DNA of 64,000 bases from NCBI GenBank assembly GCA_905221605.1, contig CAJNDS010002258.1, positions 74,501 through 138,500 on the forward strand, in the 5' to 3' direction. The stretch comes from Symbiodinium natans. Lineage: Eukaryota; Sar; Dinophyceae; Suessiales; Symbiodiniaceae. Numbering within the stretch: position 1 is the stretch's first letter; the number at the start of each line of letters is the position of its first letter. Below, piece after piece: positions 58,203-64,000 of this stretch. The notes beneath the pieces were generated by a model that searched no databases, was not told the DNA's origin, and saw only the letters and a program-made list of their open reading frames with translations. The translations under genes and the position numbers were made by a program.

Positions 58203-61005
58203 ACACACATGGAGGTACACACACACACACCCACGCGCGCGGACCCGGACCCGGACCCGGAACCGGAACCCTTAACTCACAGCGGCCGGAAATGGCAGAC
58301 TTGGTGGCCTGACATCTCCAAACTGCATGACCTTTTGTTTGCGTTGATCGCCGTGCGCAGCCGCCGTCTCTGCATCGCGCCTCGCTAAGGAGCTGTTCCG
58401 TTGAGCACGAACCCTGAAAGCCAACCTTACTCATTGTCATAGTGTCGTAGTGTCTGCTGACAACGCGCGCAGCAAGTGCAGCAACCGAGGGGAAACGTGC
58501 TCACATGCGACGGCGTCAAAATGACACCGCTGGCTTGTGAAACGACGAAGCACTCGTGGCTTCCCATTGCTTTGCAGACCTCAATTTGACCAAGACCGGC
58601 TCGTGGACGCAGGCTGTGGATCCAACGTGACAGCTTGAAGCTTGTCGGAGTAGTTCGTCGGGTTGTTTCACAGAGCTTTTTACCGCTCGAGGGATGACGT
58701 TCTTGACGTTGAGGGGGATGATGGCAGCGATGCTTTCGGAGATGCCCAGGGGATACTGCCCGTGCCCGCAGTCACAAGCATCCCAGCAAGAAAGTCGCGA
58801 TTTTTGCACTTGAGATGCCTTTGACTCAGCGGCTGCTCGTTCACCAAAACGGTTAAGACGGAGCCATCATCCAGCTTGTAATCGGCCATGGTCTTGTCGT
58901 CGCACATCTCTTCCCCTTCGTAGCAGAACTTCACGCCAGACACGACACGAAAGCCCCTCCCACGGAGGCCATCTGGAACAAGATAGCAGCCCGGGGCTGC
59001 TTCGAACAAACCGAGCTCCTCTGCTCGGGCCTTGACATCAGCCACTGTCTCGCCCAGGCGCGCGGAAAGCTCCCGGCTTTCTCCTGACACCGTCGTGATC
59101 GTCGTTGTGATGACTTTGTCTTCCAGGAGCTTCACCAGGTACACCGACTTCTTCTTGAGCTGCCGGATCTGCTTTGAAAGCTTGCGAATCTCTTTTTCTG
59201 TGTCGGAGCCCTCTCGCCTTAGGTCTTGGACGCTGTACGACTCATACTGCTTTGAAAACTCCACCAGTGCTTCCTCCTTGCGGGCACCATCTCCGTCGAT
59301 TGAAGAAAGCGAATCTGTCTCGCTAAGAGCGAGGGCAACAGCTTCATCAAAGTACATGGCAGAGCGGATACAAGATTGGCAATCTGCTGCCCAACACCTG
59401 TTCTAGCAAGTGCCGATATGGGGGTCTCCGAAAACAAGGGACCCCGAATATAGTCCCCAAATAGTAGGATTCCCTTACAATAAGGACCCCAATAAGGCAC
59501 CCCTAATTTCGGAAGCCCCACATATACAGTTCCAGGAAGACCCCCAATCCGAATCCACTTAAGCCCTACGGTGCCCTCTGCATGTCTCATGTCCCGGACT
59601 TGGCTTTGAGCAAACTTGGAGTCTCCCGGACGTAGTGTAAGGGTTTTGGCTCGTGAAGGCATCCCAAACCCTAAACCCCCCTTTGTCTCACGCGACCCTC
59701 AGGCAACACACAGAACAAGTAACAAGAATGTTAGCCCTGAACCCCAAGCCCCAAAACGCACAAATCCTGAGCCCCCTAAAGCTCCGGGGTCTTCTGTCCA
59801 GTTTCGCAGGGCTTATGGGACCCAACGTAAATGCTCCGACCCGAAACCCCGAAACCTTTCAGGTTTCAGGGGCTTGGCTAGGCGGCTTGAGAGCTCATGG
59901 GAGCTTATGAGTAGAGCTTAGGGCTTAGAGAGTTGAGAGGACAATATAGCAGGCTAACTGGACCTGTAATCACCGTTAAAGATCCTCCACTTATGAAGTA
60001 CCCAGTGCTTTAGGCTTGAGGGTTTTCAGGCCCAAAGCACTGCACCAGGGACTCGACAGATCCCGGTAGGAGCTGATCCACTTGCTGTACATGTGCCAAA
60101 CCTCGAGGGGTGTCTTCCGGGGCGTTCAAGGGGGGTCAGGTTTCGACATTGGGGGCAATGCTCCTCTGCGTTAAAGACCTGCTCGTGAAAAAAAAACAAT
60201 AAAAACCTACAATGTGGCCATGCACCTTCAGGGCGCCGCCTTCTCAGGGTGTTAGGAGCCCTAAACCCTAAACCCTAAAACCCTAAACCCTCTGAGCCCT
60301 CTTGGATCCCGGTGCCTTCCGCGCTCCGTTTCCCCTCTCAATTGAACCTTAAAAGCCCTAAATACTACTTGGAGGTTCATGGTACTTATGAACCAATTAT
60401 AACTGTACTTTAACCACTAGTAAGTGCCCTAATATGGTTATAAGTACACTTATAGCAGAGGTACTAGTCTCAACTGTAGCCACGACAGAAGCCTGAAACC
60501 CGAACTCCTGAGAAATTCCAAGCCACTCTTGGAACTGGATACCTGAAACATCCTGAAACCCTTGTCGCCAAGGCGTTGGCGACCGTCTCGGAAGTCGGAC
60601 GAACCTCTGGCGACCACATGCGTGGAAGTTGGGGGTCAAGATTTGGGATTCTCCCACGACCACCATCTCTGATTCTGCTACGCTTTTCGCTCCTCTTCTC
60701 TCCCTCTCCACTGCACCACCGCTGCTGTGGCGACTGCCGCTTCTCGTGTGTTGCCACAGCACCACCCACAACTCCCAGCCACCCTTCCAGTCCAGCCTAT
60801 AAGGGCGTCATGTTGCTCTCACCCCCTACAAGCACCTTAACCCGGTTGCAGGGTTCCGGGCCACGAAGGGGTCGGTCAACTTGCTCTCTGGATCCACCTG
60901 AACACATCACTTCTGAAACCTAAGCCCAAACCTGAAACCCTAAGACCTAGACGCCCTAAACATGTGGAGGGCCCAGGGGTCCTGCGGTTCTTCCAGCTCT
61001 GCACC
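34026..61005 (-). CDS. Prolyl-tRNA synthetase, organellar/bacterial archaeal-like type (gene span, at least 23 micro-exons)
   Basis: The enzyme charges tRNA-Pro with proline. Conserved blocks appear on the minus strand in protein order: [154 protein letters not shown] and LTGKPS. They cover class II motif 1 to the C-terminal domain, and most splice phases agree. The tract after motif 2 (TYTIEA, FFEW) resembles plant organellar ProRS more than the cytosolic glutamyl-prolyl enzyme, so a plastid or mitochondrial role is likely (inference). The N-terminus and the very last exon were not found. Introns reach 13 kb. Two normally conserved active-site stretches are altered (see findings). The family is certain; activity is not. 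Confidence 0.9.
34252..34303 (-). CDS. ProRS exon: [16 protein letters not shown]
   Basis: It matches the RC.PFEQ block after ETG.T. The acceptor is GAGAG|G. The donor is probably GT within GTGGTGGTT. Confidence 0.82.
34586..34620 (-). CDS. ProRS exon: [12 protein letters not shown]
   Basis: It matches the .K.ETGATIRC block. The acceptor is CGCCCAG and the donor is AG|GC. It leaves in phase 2, and the next exon supplies the G. Confidence 0.88.
34950..35024 (-). CDS. ProRS exon: [20 protein letters not shown]
   Basis: It matches the GK....PW block of the C-terminal domain, followed by an acidic stretch [12 protein letters not shown]. The acceptor is TTGAAG and the donor is TGC|GC. Confidence 0.8.
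35882..36006 (-). repeat. Degenerate CCCTAAA tract
   Basis: Repeated ACCCTAAACC words immediately beside the ProRS exon at 36003-36056. Confidence 0.8.
36003..36056 (-). CDS. ProRS exon: [10 protein letters not shown] (approximate)
   Basis: It continues the helix as [11 protein letters not shown]. The acceptor is CCTGCAG. Several GA/GC donors are possible, so the 3' end is open. Confidence 0.6.
36587..36616 (-). CDS. ProRS exon: [10 protein letters not shown]
   Basis: This is a 30-nt helical exon in the place of the family's V.E.LDEIQ helix. The acceptor is TCGAAG. The donor would be GA (AAG|GAGC). Confidence 0.65.
36999..37087 (-). CDS. ProRS exon: [20 protein letters not shown]...LGLQ
   Basis: It encodes the strand-turn-strand R...G.K..V.L after the GPRD block. 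The acceptor is CACCAG and the donor is CAG|GT. It enters with two bases that complete a Gly codon. Confidence 0.85.
37457..37511 (-). CDS. ProRS exon: [18 protein letters not shown]
   Basis: It matches the E.KG.PLR.E.GPRD signature. The acceptor is ACCGAG and the donor is CAAG|GC. It ends in phase 1. Confidence 0.95.
37581..37678. mobile_element. Fold-back element family A, diverged copy
   Basis: GGAAGGTTCATGCGCAG ... GTACCCATGACTCCTCAAG, in a ProRS intron. A right-end fragment is at 56490-56526 and other partial copies are at 2345-2432 and 60368. Confidence 0.55.
37973..38004 (-). CDS. ProRS exon: [10 protein letters not shown]
   Basis: It matches the PGWKFNFWE block of ProRS, with Ala in place of the family Trp. 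The acceptor is CTCGAG and the donor is TGG|GC. Phases fit both neighbours. Confidence 0.85.
38010..40100. other. ProRS introns
   Basis: Only the exon at 39156-39231 was found. 39280-39370 repeats CTTATGAAGCCC-like words. The rest is unremarkable. Confidence 0.5.
39156..39231 (-). CDS. ProRS exon: [21 protein letters not shown]
   Basis: This is the anticodon-binding domain helix (..A..LK..L..AG.RV). The acceptor is ATTGGAG|G. It ends in phase 1 after RPK and joins the next exon as a Gly codon. Confidence 0.85.
40111..40175 (-). CDS. ProRS exon: [21 protein letters not shown] (motif 3 region)
   Basis: It matches HGDD.GL.LPP.VAP.QVVI. The basic residue usual after LPP (Arg or Lys) is Ala here. 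The acceptor is ACGAG|G. The 3' end is approximate (GC donor after GTGATCAT). Confidence 0.88.
40309..40341 (-). CDS. ProRS exon: [11 protein letters not shown]
   Basis: This is a clear match to the WG.STR.IG..IM segment. The acceptor is CCCGAG and the donor is ATG|GC. Confidence 0.92.
40635..40667 (-). CDS. ProRS exon: [11 protein letters not shown]
   Basis: It matches the E.VWQTSWG block. The acceptor is GACCAG and the donor is GGT|GTG. It ends in phase 0 and joins the next exon to give SSWG-VSTRL. Confidence 0.88.
40767..40795 (-). CDS. ProRS exon: AFDVTYSSE(E)
   Basis: [10 protein letters not shown] matches the AF.I.F segment after the LGQNF block. The acceptor is ATTCAG. The donor could be GA or GC within GAGGAGCTG, so the end may move by two bases. 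Confidence 0.8.
40967..41022. repeat. 28-bp perfect tandem duplication
   Basis: ACCATGCAACTGGGGTTTTG plus ATGTACAT occurs twice in a row. Confidence 0.95.
41660..41674 (-). CDS. Possible ProRS micro-exon: ENAPK
   Basis: GAAAATGCTCCAAAG follows the acceptor AACCTAG and would supply the residues aligned to QNFSK. It is only five codons long. The phase at both ends is unresolved. Confidence 0.35.
41826..41879 (-). CDS. ProRS exon: [18 protein letters not shown] (approximate 3' end)
   Basis: It continues TYTIE with A, then a loop and AIQA, where the family has the A.Q.GTSH.LGQNF block. Here the TSH stretch reads GSS. The acceptor is TGCCAG. The donor could be GC after AIQA or GT after SSLG. Confidence 0.7.
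42185..42268 (-). CDS. ProRS exon: [26 protein letters not shown]
   Basis: This 84-nt exon reads [17 protein letters not shown] followed by VETYTIE. It matches the P.I.GRK...ERFAGA and TYTIEA blocks. The acceptor is TGCCAG and the donor is GAG|GCC (GC type). Confidence 0.95.
43070..44060. repeat. 36-bp minisatellite with two unit classes
   Basis: About 27 units share CGCTCGGTCCCC. One class continues AAAAGCAGGATGCTAGTTGA, the other AAAGCTTGGGTGCTATTTGA. Most units are 35-37 bp, so long frames stay open on both strands, which I treat as repeat artefacts. Confidence 0.95.
44100..44220. repeat. C-rich tract
   Basis: Almost pure C with a few A, G and T interruptions over 120 nt. Confidence 0.95.
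44262..44512. repeat. ~46-bp satellite (GGGATCCATATGAATTTAAA)
   Basis: About six units alternate GGGATCCATATGAATTTAAA with GGGATGAGTTTATATGAATT, with small indels. Confidence 0.92.
44815..45065. repeat. Three degenerate ~110-bp tandem units
   Basis: The repeated core is GC(T/G)TTGTG(A/T)A..CAA.CTTG..CGGC..GAAAAAGC followed by a G run and CATGATGGGTT. Confidence 0.75.
45078..45127. repeat. 50-nt G run
   Basis: A pure guanine run; its length may be assembly-limited. Confidence 0.95.
45130..47020. other. Interior of the 13-kb ProRS intron
   Basis: AT-rich DNA with a TA palindrome at 45742-45777 (ATATATATATGTACATATATATATAT-like). No exon found. Confidence 0.5.
47025..47131 (+). CDS. Candidate plus-strand exon in the large ProRS intron
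   Basis: Between the acceptor GTGGTAG and the donor AAAG|GTTGG the frame reads [17 protein letters not shown] then [11 protein letters not shown]. The minus strand is also open. No family is recognised. Confidence 0.25.
47131..48415 (+). repeat. G-rich tract then TTTC/CTCT pyrimidine microsatellite
   Basis: 150 bp of G-rich DNA is followed by 1.1 kb of polypyrimidine on the plus strand: TTTCTTTC, then TTTCTCTC, TTCTTTCTCTC, then (CT)n. Confidence 0.95.
48560..48606 (+). repeat. Left inverted repeat of the 6.6-kb block
   Basis: TTAAATAGGGTTTATTTGGA and flanking bases are the complement of the right repeat at 55137-55190. Both sides abut a C run (direct orientation on each side). Confidence 0.85.
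48571..48673. repeat. Hairpin at the left end (20-bp perfect arms)
   Basis: AAATAGGGTTTATTTGGAAG (48571-48590) pairs with its complement at 48654-48673. Confidence 0.95.
48690..52140. repeat. ATTTAAAT satellite with GC-rich punctuation
   Basis: Long (AAATTATTT)n stretches are interrupted by recurring blocks: CCCGGGAGGCAGGGGGCCCG (48769, 49389, 50175, 50863, 51463), its inverse ending TGCCTCCCGGGAATT (49190, 49985, 50669, 51264, 51985), CCAGGTATTTAAAT, and a CCCAATACTAAATTACGAGC series. Spacing is about 600-800 bp. Confidence 0.95.
52150..52675. repeat. TTTGGCCAAATTTTGCC inverted-repeat satellite
   Basis: About 12 copies of ATTTGGCCAAATTTTGCC in both orientations, separated by GCCGCGCATTTCTCA blocks. 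The core TTTGGCCAAA is itself palindromic. Confidence 0.95.
52690..55110. repeat. Pyrimidine-rich duplicated DNA (~1.2-kb period)
   Basis: 53340-54020 and 54540-55080 share long stretches: AAGAAAGGAACTTGTATGAT, GGTGACTCCTTGCGCG, GTGCCATCTTCT.TGCGCCTT and TGTCTCTCCCTCT. Shorter related units start at 52760 and 54120. Frames here are rich in Leu/Ser/Phe and are not credible proteins. Confidence 0.8.
55137..55190 (-). repeat. Right inverted repeat of the 6.6-kb block
   Basis: AAACACGACCCTCAGCTTCC followed by AAATAAACCCTATTTAAGCC matches the complement of 48560-48606 with about four differences over ~45 bp. Confidence 0.85.
55283..55333 (-). CDS. ProRS exon: [17 protein letters not shown]
   Basis: This matches the helical EA...EVLD.Y segment that follows HATYEE. 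The acceptor is TCTTCAG and the donor is CAG|GC. Its 3' intron is 13 kb and carries the large satellite block. Confidence 0.9.
55951..55990 (-). CDS. ProRS exon: [13 protein letters not shown]
   Basis: This is a 40-nt exon with the ProRS signature [12 protein letters not shown]. The acceptor is CGCCAG|G and the donor is GAG|GCC (GC type). Confidence 0.95.
56295..56327 (-). CDS. ProRS exon: [11 protein letters not shown] (motif 2)
   Basis: A 33-nt exon carries motif 2, including the conserved Arg and Glu (RTSEFL). The acceptor is TTCCCAG|G and the donor is TT|GTGC. The phase fits both neighbours. Confidence 0.92.
56746..56796 (-). CDS. ProRS exon: [17 protein letters not shown]
   Basis: This is the nearly invariant LNQWANV.RWE block. 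It enters with one base, leaves in phase 2 through a GC donor (AAGCG|GC), and joins the next exon as KR-TRPF. Confidence 0.95.
57089..58232. repeat. ACACAGAG / CACACAGAGGC minisatellite
   Basis: 1.1 kb of CA-rich repeats with GAG punctuation, ending at a GGACCC array (58238-58262). Frames over 350 codons on both strands are by-products. Confidence 0.95.
58680..59357 (-). CDS. Coiled-coil plus ubiquitin-like domain protein, nested in a ProRS intron
   Basis: This is an uninterrupted frame of 225 codons starting ATG at 59357. Residues ~30-80 are charged and heptad-like ([20 protein letters not shown]), which suggests a coiled coil. Residues ~85-175 look like a diverged ubiquitin fold: [19 protein letters not shown], then [19 protein letters not shown] and a VLTVLV strand. 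The last ~40 residues are low in hydrophobics and may be read-through of an intron. The frame lies wholly between ProRS exons at 60058 and 56796, on the same strand. It could be a retroposed gene or an unrecognised part of a larger gene. The function is unknown. Confidence 0.6.
   Translation of the reverse strand: MYFDEAVALALSETDSLSSIDGDGARKEEALVEFSKQYESYSVQDLRREGSDTEKEIRKLSKQIRQLKKKSVYLVKLLEDKVITTTITTVSGESRELSARLGETVADVKARAEELGLFEAAPGCYLVPDGLRGRGFRVVSGVKFCYEGEEMCDDKTMADYKLDDGSVLTVLVNEQPLSQRHLKCKNRDFLAGMLVTAGTGSIPWASPKASLPSSPSTSRTSSLER
59418..59512 (-). mobile_element. Element family B, copy 4
   Basis: Reverse orientation: CCCCAAATAGTAGGATTCCC ... AATAAGGACCCCAATAAGGC. It lies just upstream of the nested Ubl gene. 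Confidence 0.7.
60058..60101 (-). CDS. ProRS exon: [15 protein letters not shown]
   Basis: This matches the YSKWI.SYRDLP block of class II motif 1. The acceptor is CTCGAG|G and the donor is CT|GT. It ends in phase 2 and joins the next exon to give RDL-PLK. Confidence 0.9.
60581..60606 (-). CDS. ProRS exon: VRPTSETV (TXE motif)
   Basis: VRPTSETV is the conserved ATP/proline-site TSE motif of ProRS. The acceptor is GCCAG and the donor is GTC|GCC (GC type). Confidence 0.85.
60982..61005 (-). CDS. ProRS exon: GAELEEPQ
   Basis: The frame GAELEEPQ follows the acceptor CTGAG|G. It matches the ELEEP block just before the TSE motif of ProRS. The 5' limit is uncertain because the frame stays open upstream. 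The donor would be GA. Confidence 0.6.
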
Positions 61006-61212
61006 CTCAGGCCCCCAGATCCTGAACCCAGCAAGAAGCCCGGAATCCCAAGTCCAACAACCCTTCATGGCCAAATCGTTCCGGCAACTATATCTTATCA
61101 CTCTAAAGCAAGAGCTGGGGAGCTCTGCTGCTCTGTAGAGGCAGGGAAGATGCCAGGATTGGGGTTTGCAATCCTTCCGGCAACCAATACGAGAACGGAT
61201 CAGCGGCCCGCT

Positions 61213-61325
61213 TCTGCTGAAAGACGGCGCCGACATTTCCGTGGCTCCGAGGTCTCAACTTTGCGTCGCTTCCGGGCTTCGCGCCTGGTGGCCAAAGCCT
61301 CCTTGGACATTGGGAACTTGGGAGG
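61213..61325 (-). CDS. Candidate basic exon between the ankyrin and ProRS genes
   Basis: After the acceptor CTGAAG the frame reads KPPKFPMSKEALATRREA followed by RKRRKVETSEPR. It could be a 5' ProRS exon (FPMS..KEA recalls the family's motif 1 lead-in) or a separate gene. This is not resolved. Confidence 0.35.
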
Positions 61326-61503
61326 CTTCAGGGCGGAAGAAAAAACTTATAAACCATATTTGAGGTGGATCAAAAAAGAGCATAAGGACCGCCAGTAGCG
61401 ACTTTCCCACAATTTCGGCGCTACTTTTGCTTGCAGTACCGACAATGGCATCTGCACTAGAAATCTTATTATTCAGGGTCCCGAACAGCCAAAAACTCCT
61501 CAA

Positions 61504-63522
61504 TCACAAGCAAGGCTCGTGCAGCAGACGCGCAACTGCCTTGTGGCCCCCCTGCTGCGCGGCTGATACAGGTGTCTGTCCAAACTTGTCGCTTTTGCAG
61601 CTGTCAGCGTTGGCCCGGAGCAATAGGCATGCGACATCTGCGTGTCCGCTTTTACATGCCAGCCACAGTGGAGTTTCTCCGCGCCGGTTTCGTTGCTCCA
61701 GCCTTGCGCGCGCGCCAAGCAACAGGCGAGCGATATCTTCATGTCCATTCCTGCATGCCTCACAAAGAAGCGTTGCACCGTATTTGTTTGCGTCGTGTAC
61801 GGAGTAGCCAGCGACTAATAGCAAGCACAGGACATCCATGTGATGGCAACGGCATGCCTCCCAAAGAGGTGTTTCACCTCGACTGTCAACTTGGCTTGGA
61901 TCAGGACTAGACTCCAAGAGTACTCGCACAATTTCTTCGCAGCCATTGCGAGATGCCTCCCAAAGCACGGTTTTGCGACGCACGTTAACTTGACTAGTAT
62001 CCACGCCGACGTCCAGCAACAACTGAGCAATACAAACGCTTCCAATATTACACGCTGCCCAAAGAACATTTTCGCCGCGAGTGTTCACACGGCTTGTATC
62101 AGCTCTGGCATCCAGAAGCAGTTGCACAACCTGTGTATGGCCATTTCGACATGGCTCCCACAGAAGGCCCTCCCCATGTTTGTTGACTTGGCTCATGTCA
62201 GCCTGGACCTCTAGCAGCATACGCACAACCGTCGCGTGCCCATTGCGCGCTGCTTCCATTAGAGGCGTCTGGCGCCGTTTGGTCGCTTGATCCTTGTCAG
62301 CACGGGCCTGGAGCAGCAAGCGCACGATGTCAACGAAGCCACGTCGAGCAGCTGCACACAGTGGCACGTCACCGCGATAAGCACTGTGACTCGGATGAAA
62401 GCCAGACTTCAAAAGATGGGACACAAAATGTATCTGACCCGTGTGGGATGCTTCGCAGAGAGCCACTGCTCTGAAGTTGCGACCCCTCTCATCTTCGGCA
62501 CTTCCTGCCTCTTGAAGCAGTCCCACAACTTCAGTGTGGCCAGCGAGGATAGCAGCAGAGAGGGCCTGCCCAAAGCCGGTGCACGGATCGTTGCCAGCTC
62601 CTGCCTCCAGCAGCAGTCGTACAACCTCGCTATGGCCCTTGCGAGATGCCGCCCAGAGGGCCGGCAGGTGCCAGTAGTTGCGACAACATCTGTGCTTGTC
62701 AACGTCAGCACGGGCACCGAGCAACAAGCGCACGATCTCAACATGGCAGTTCAGTGATGCCATGAAGAGGGCAGTTTCTCCACAGTTGTTGATCCGGTCT
62801 GTGTCTGCGTCCGCCTCGAGCAGCAAACTAACGACCTCCGTGTGTCCATGCCGGGATGCTGCGAAGAGCGGCGTCTTGCCGTACATGTCTTCGTGGTCTA
62901 CGTCGCTATGGGCCTCTAGGAGCAACTGCACTGTCTCCACATGGCCCCATGAAGCTGCGACGTAAAGGGGGGAAAGGCCCACATTCCCGGCCGAGTTGGG
63001 ATCGTGCTGGTCTTGCAGCAGCTCTTCCACAAGCCTCTGCCAACTTCGGCAGCATTGCCACGAGATGGATTGCTACGATCTTATCTTGGCGACCCCAAAC
63101 GGTATAAAATGGTACAAAACTTCCGACAAATAGGGGCCCAGAAGCCATGCAGAGCCTGCAGAAGCAGCGTCACAAAGCTCCCTCGATTGCTGCTGCAAGA
63201 ACGGCAGCAAGACCAGCTGCAAATCCATGGGGGTGTCCAGACAAGCGCCGTCAAACAAGTAAGCGCCGCCTTGGCACCAAGGGCAAGATGTAGCAAATCT
63301 GATCCGGCTGGGTGGCTATACTTAAGTAAAAAATGACAGAAGAACATTAAGGAACTCCACGAAAGCCATAGCAAGGACCTAGCCGCTGTTCAGGAGCCTT
63401 TGCCGGAATCTTGGAACGCCACAAGACTCCTCCAAGCGCTGTTTCAGGAGCCGTACATTCCCCACCTCTTCCAGCGGTATAGAAGCCAACTCTTCACCCG
63501 ATACCCTCCACACCCGGATCAT
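61504..63522 (-). CDS. Ankyrin-repeat protein with N-terminal ubiquitin-like segment (3 exons)
   Basis: Proposed exons on the minus strand are 63522-63384, 63269-63151 and 63036-61504, giving about 596 residues. Both introns are 114 nt with GC donors and AG acceptors, and the phases fit. Exon 1 begins MIRVWRVSGEELASIP and continues through RFRQRLL. Exon 2 carries TPMDLQLVLLPF. Together they form the short ubiquitin-like N-terminus seen on many dinoflagellate ankyrin proteins. Exon 3 encodes about 15 tandem ankyrin repeats of ~33 residues (for example GKTPLFAASRHGHTEVV and GETPLWLACKSGHADVA), each ending in an LLL-type helix, up to the stop at 61504. Ankyrin arrays bind proteins; the partner is unknown. 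The start at 63522 was chosen because the conserved N-terminus begins there. No signal peptide or membrane segment is seen. The ankyrin assignment is secure; the two short 5' exons are inferred from family layout. Confidence 0.85.
63151..63269 (-). CDS. Ankyrin gene, exon 2
   Basis: The frame reads GAYLFDGACLDTPMDLQLV and then LLPFLQQQSRELCDAAS. The acceptor is CCAAG|GC and the donor is TCT|GC. It ends in phase 0 and joins exon 3 to give ...SRLVEELLQD, the usual lead-in to the first ankyrin repeat. Confidence 0.65.
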
Positions 63523-64000
63523 TGCCAGCGGGGTCGATGTTTGCACACGCCAGCCAATGTGTTTGCTGTCACGTTGCAGAGATGTGTCCCTTAAATTTTG
63601 CTGGCTCCCGCACAAGCTGGCATCGCCACAAGTCCAAGCTAGCTTTCATGACCCATGCCGTCTGTAAGTTGTGTTTTTTCTGGTATGCAGCTTGGCGTGT
63701 AGATCGCTCGTGCTGGTTGAACATGCTTACAGTCGCTTTATACGGAGATCTATGAGGGATCCGAGGTACCGGCTTCCCTTATCCCTTAGCCAAAAGGCCA
63801 CGGCTTGCTGGGGTTCATTGAAACTTTAGCTGGGCTTTGGGGAGCTCTGGCTTGAGGTGTTGTAGCGTAAACCAGGCTGCCCCTTGAGCTTGAGGCGTCT
63901 TGCCATCGAAAGATCCGAGGACTCAGGCTCAGACCCTAAACCGCCAACCGGAAACCGTTCAATGTTTAGGGGTTGGATTTGTTCCCCCTTATACCTGCAG
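63523..64000. other. Region upstream of the ankyrin gene
   Basis: No promoter motif could be recognised. Dinoflagellate promoters are poorly defined and no TATA-like site stands out. Confidence 0.4.

Noticed and set aside
57093-58388. Open frames of 350-430 codons on both strands over the CA/GAG array
   Set aside because: They are pure repeat translations (Thr-His or Cys-Val strings). Several frames are open only because the unit lacks stops.
63785-63804. CCGTGGCCTTTTGGCTAAGG upstream of the ankyrin gene, resembling a spliced-leader relict or the U2 snRNA 5' region
   Set aside because: Only ~15-18 bases agree with either. The following bases do not continue U2 (no branch-site-pairing GTAGTA), and the leader match needs a substitution plus deletions.

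Overview
The window looks like nuclear DNA of a dinoflagellate, most likely a Suessiales/Symbiodiniaceae relative. I infer this from four things. There are many scattered TTTAGGG/CCCTAAA tracts. The introns often use GC (sometimes GA) donors with AG|G acceptors. All genes I can support lie on one strand. At the right edge sits an ankyrin-repeat protein with the short N-terminal domain (MIRVWRVSGEEL...) typical of dinoflagellate ankyrin proteins. No bacterial-style operons, IS elements, rRNA or CRISPR were seen.

All convincing genes read on the minus strand, right to left. (1) 63522-61504: an ankyrin-repeat gene of three exons. (2) 61005-34026: a prolyl-tRNA synthetase of the organellar/bacterial 'archaeal-like' type, cut into at least 23 micro-exons (about 15-89 nt) over 27 kb. 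They were found by reading the family's conserved blocks in order, with splice phases that mostly agree. (3) 33730-11675: a RAD23-type ubiquitin shuttle protein (Ubl, Pro/Ala linker, UBA1, Gly/Pro linker, XPC-binding domain, linker, start of UBA2), also in micro-exons, starting about 300 bp after the ProRS 3' region. Its last exon was not found.

The introns hold much more than spacer. One ProRS intron (59357-58680) contains an intact reading frame for a coiled-coil/ubiquitin-like protein. RAD23 introns contain an unidentified multi-exon gene (14623-13282), an exon-like block (28471-28087) and one of two copies of a secreted His/Asp-rich protein. The other copy is near 8.1-8.4 kb.

The 13-kb ProRS intron (55282-42269) carries most of the repeat DNA: a 36-bp minisatellite (43.07-44.06 kb), a 46-bp satellite, a 50-nt G run, a 1.1-kb pyrimidine microsatellite, and a 6.6-kb block (48.56-55.19 kb) flanked by about 45-bp inverted repeats. 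That block is built of an ATTTAAAT satellite, a TTTGGCCAAATTT satellite and pyrimidine-rich duplicated DNA. Elsewhere there are TATATGTA, GGGGGGAT and ACACAGAG arrays, a palindromic satellite at 22.35-22.98 kb, interstitial telomere-like tracts in both orientations, and at least three families of short fold-back elements.

Left of 11.6 kb only isolated exon-like islands are visible and I could not assign them to a gene. Exon ends are read by eye; those labelled approximate may move by a few codons.
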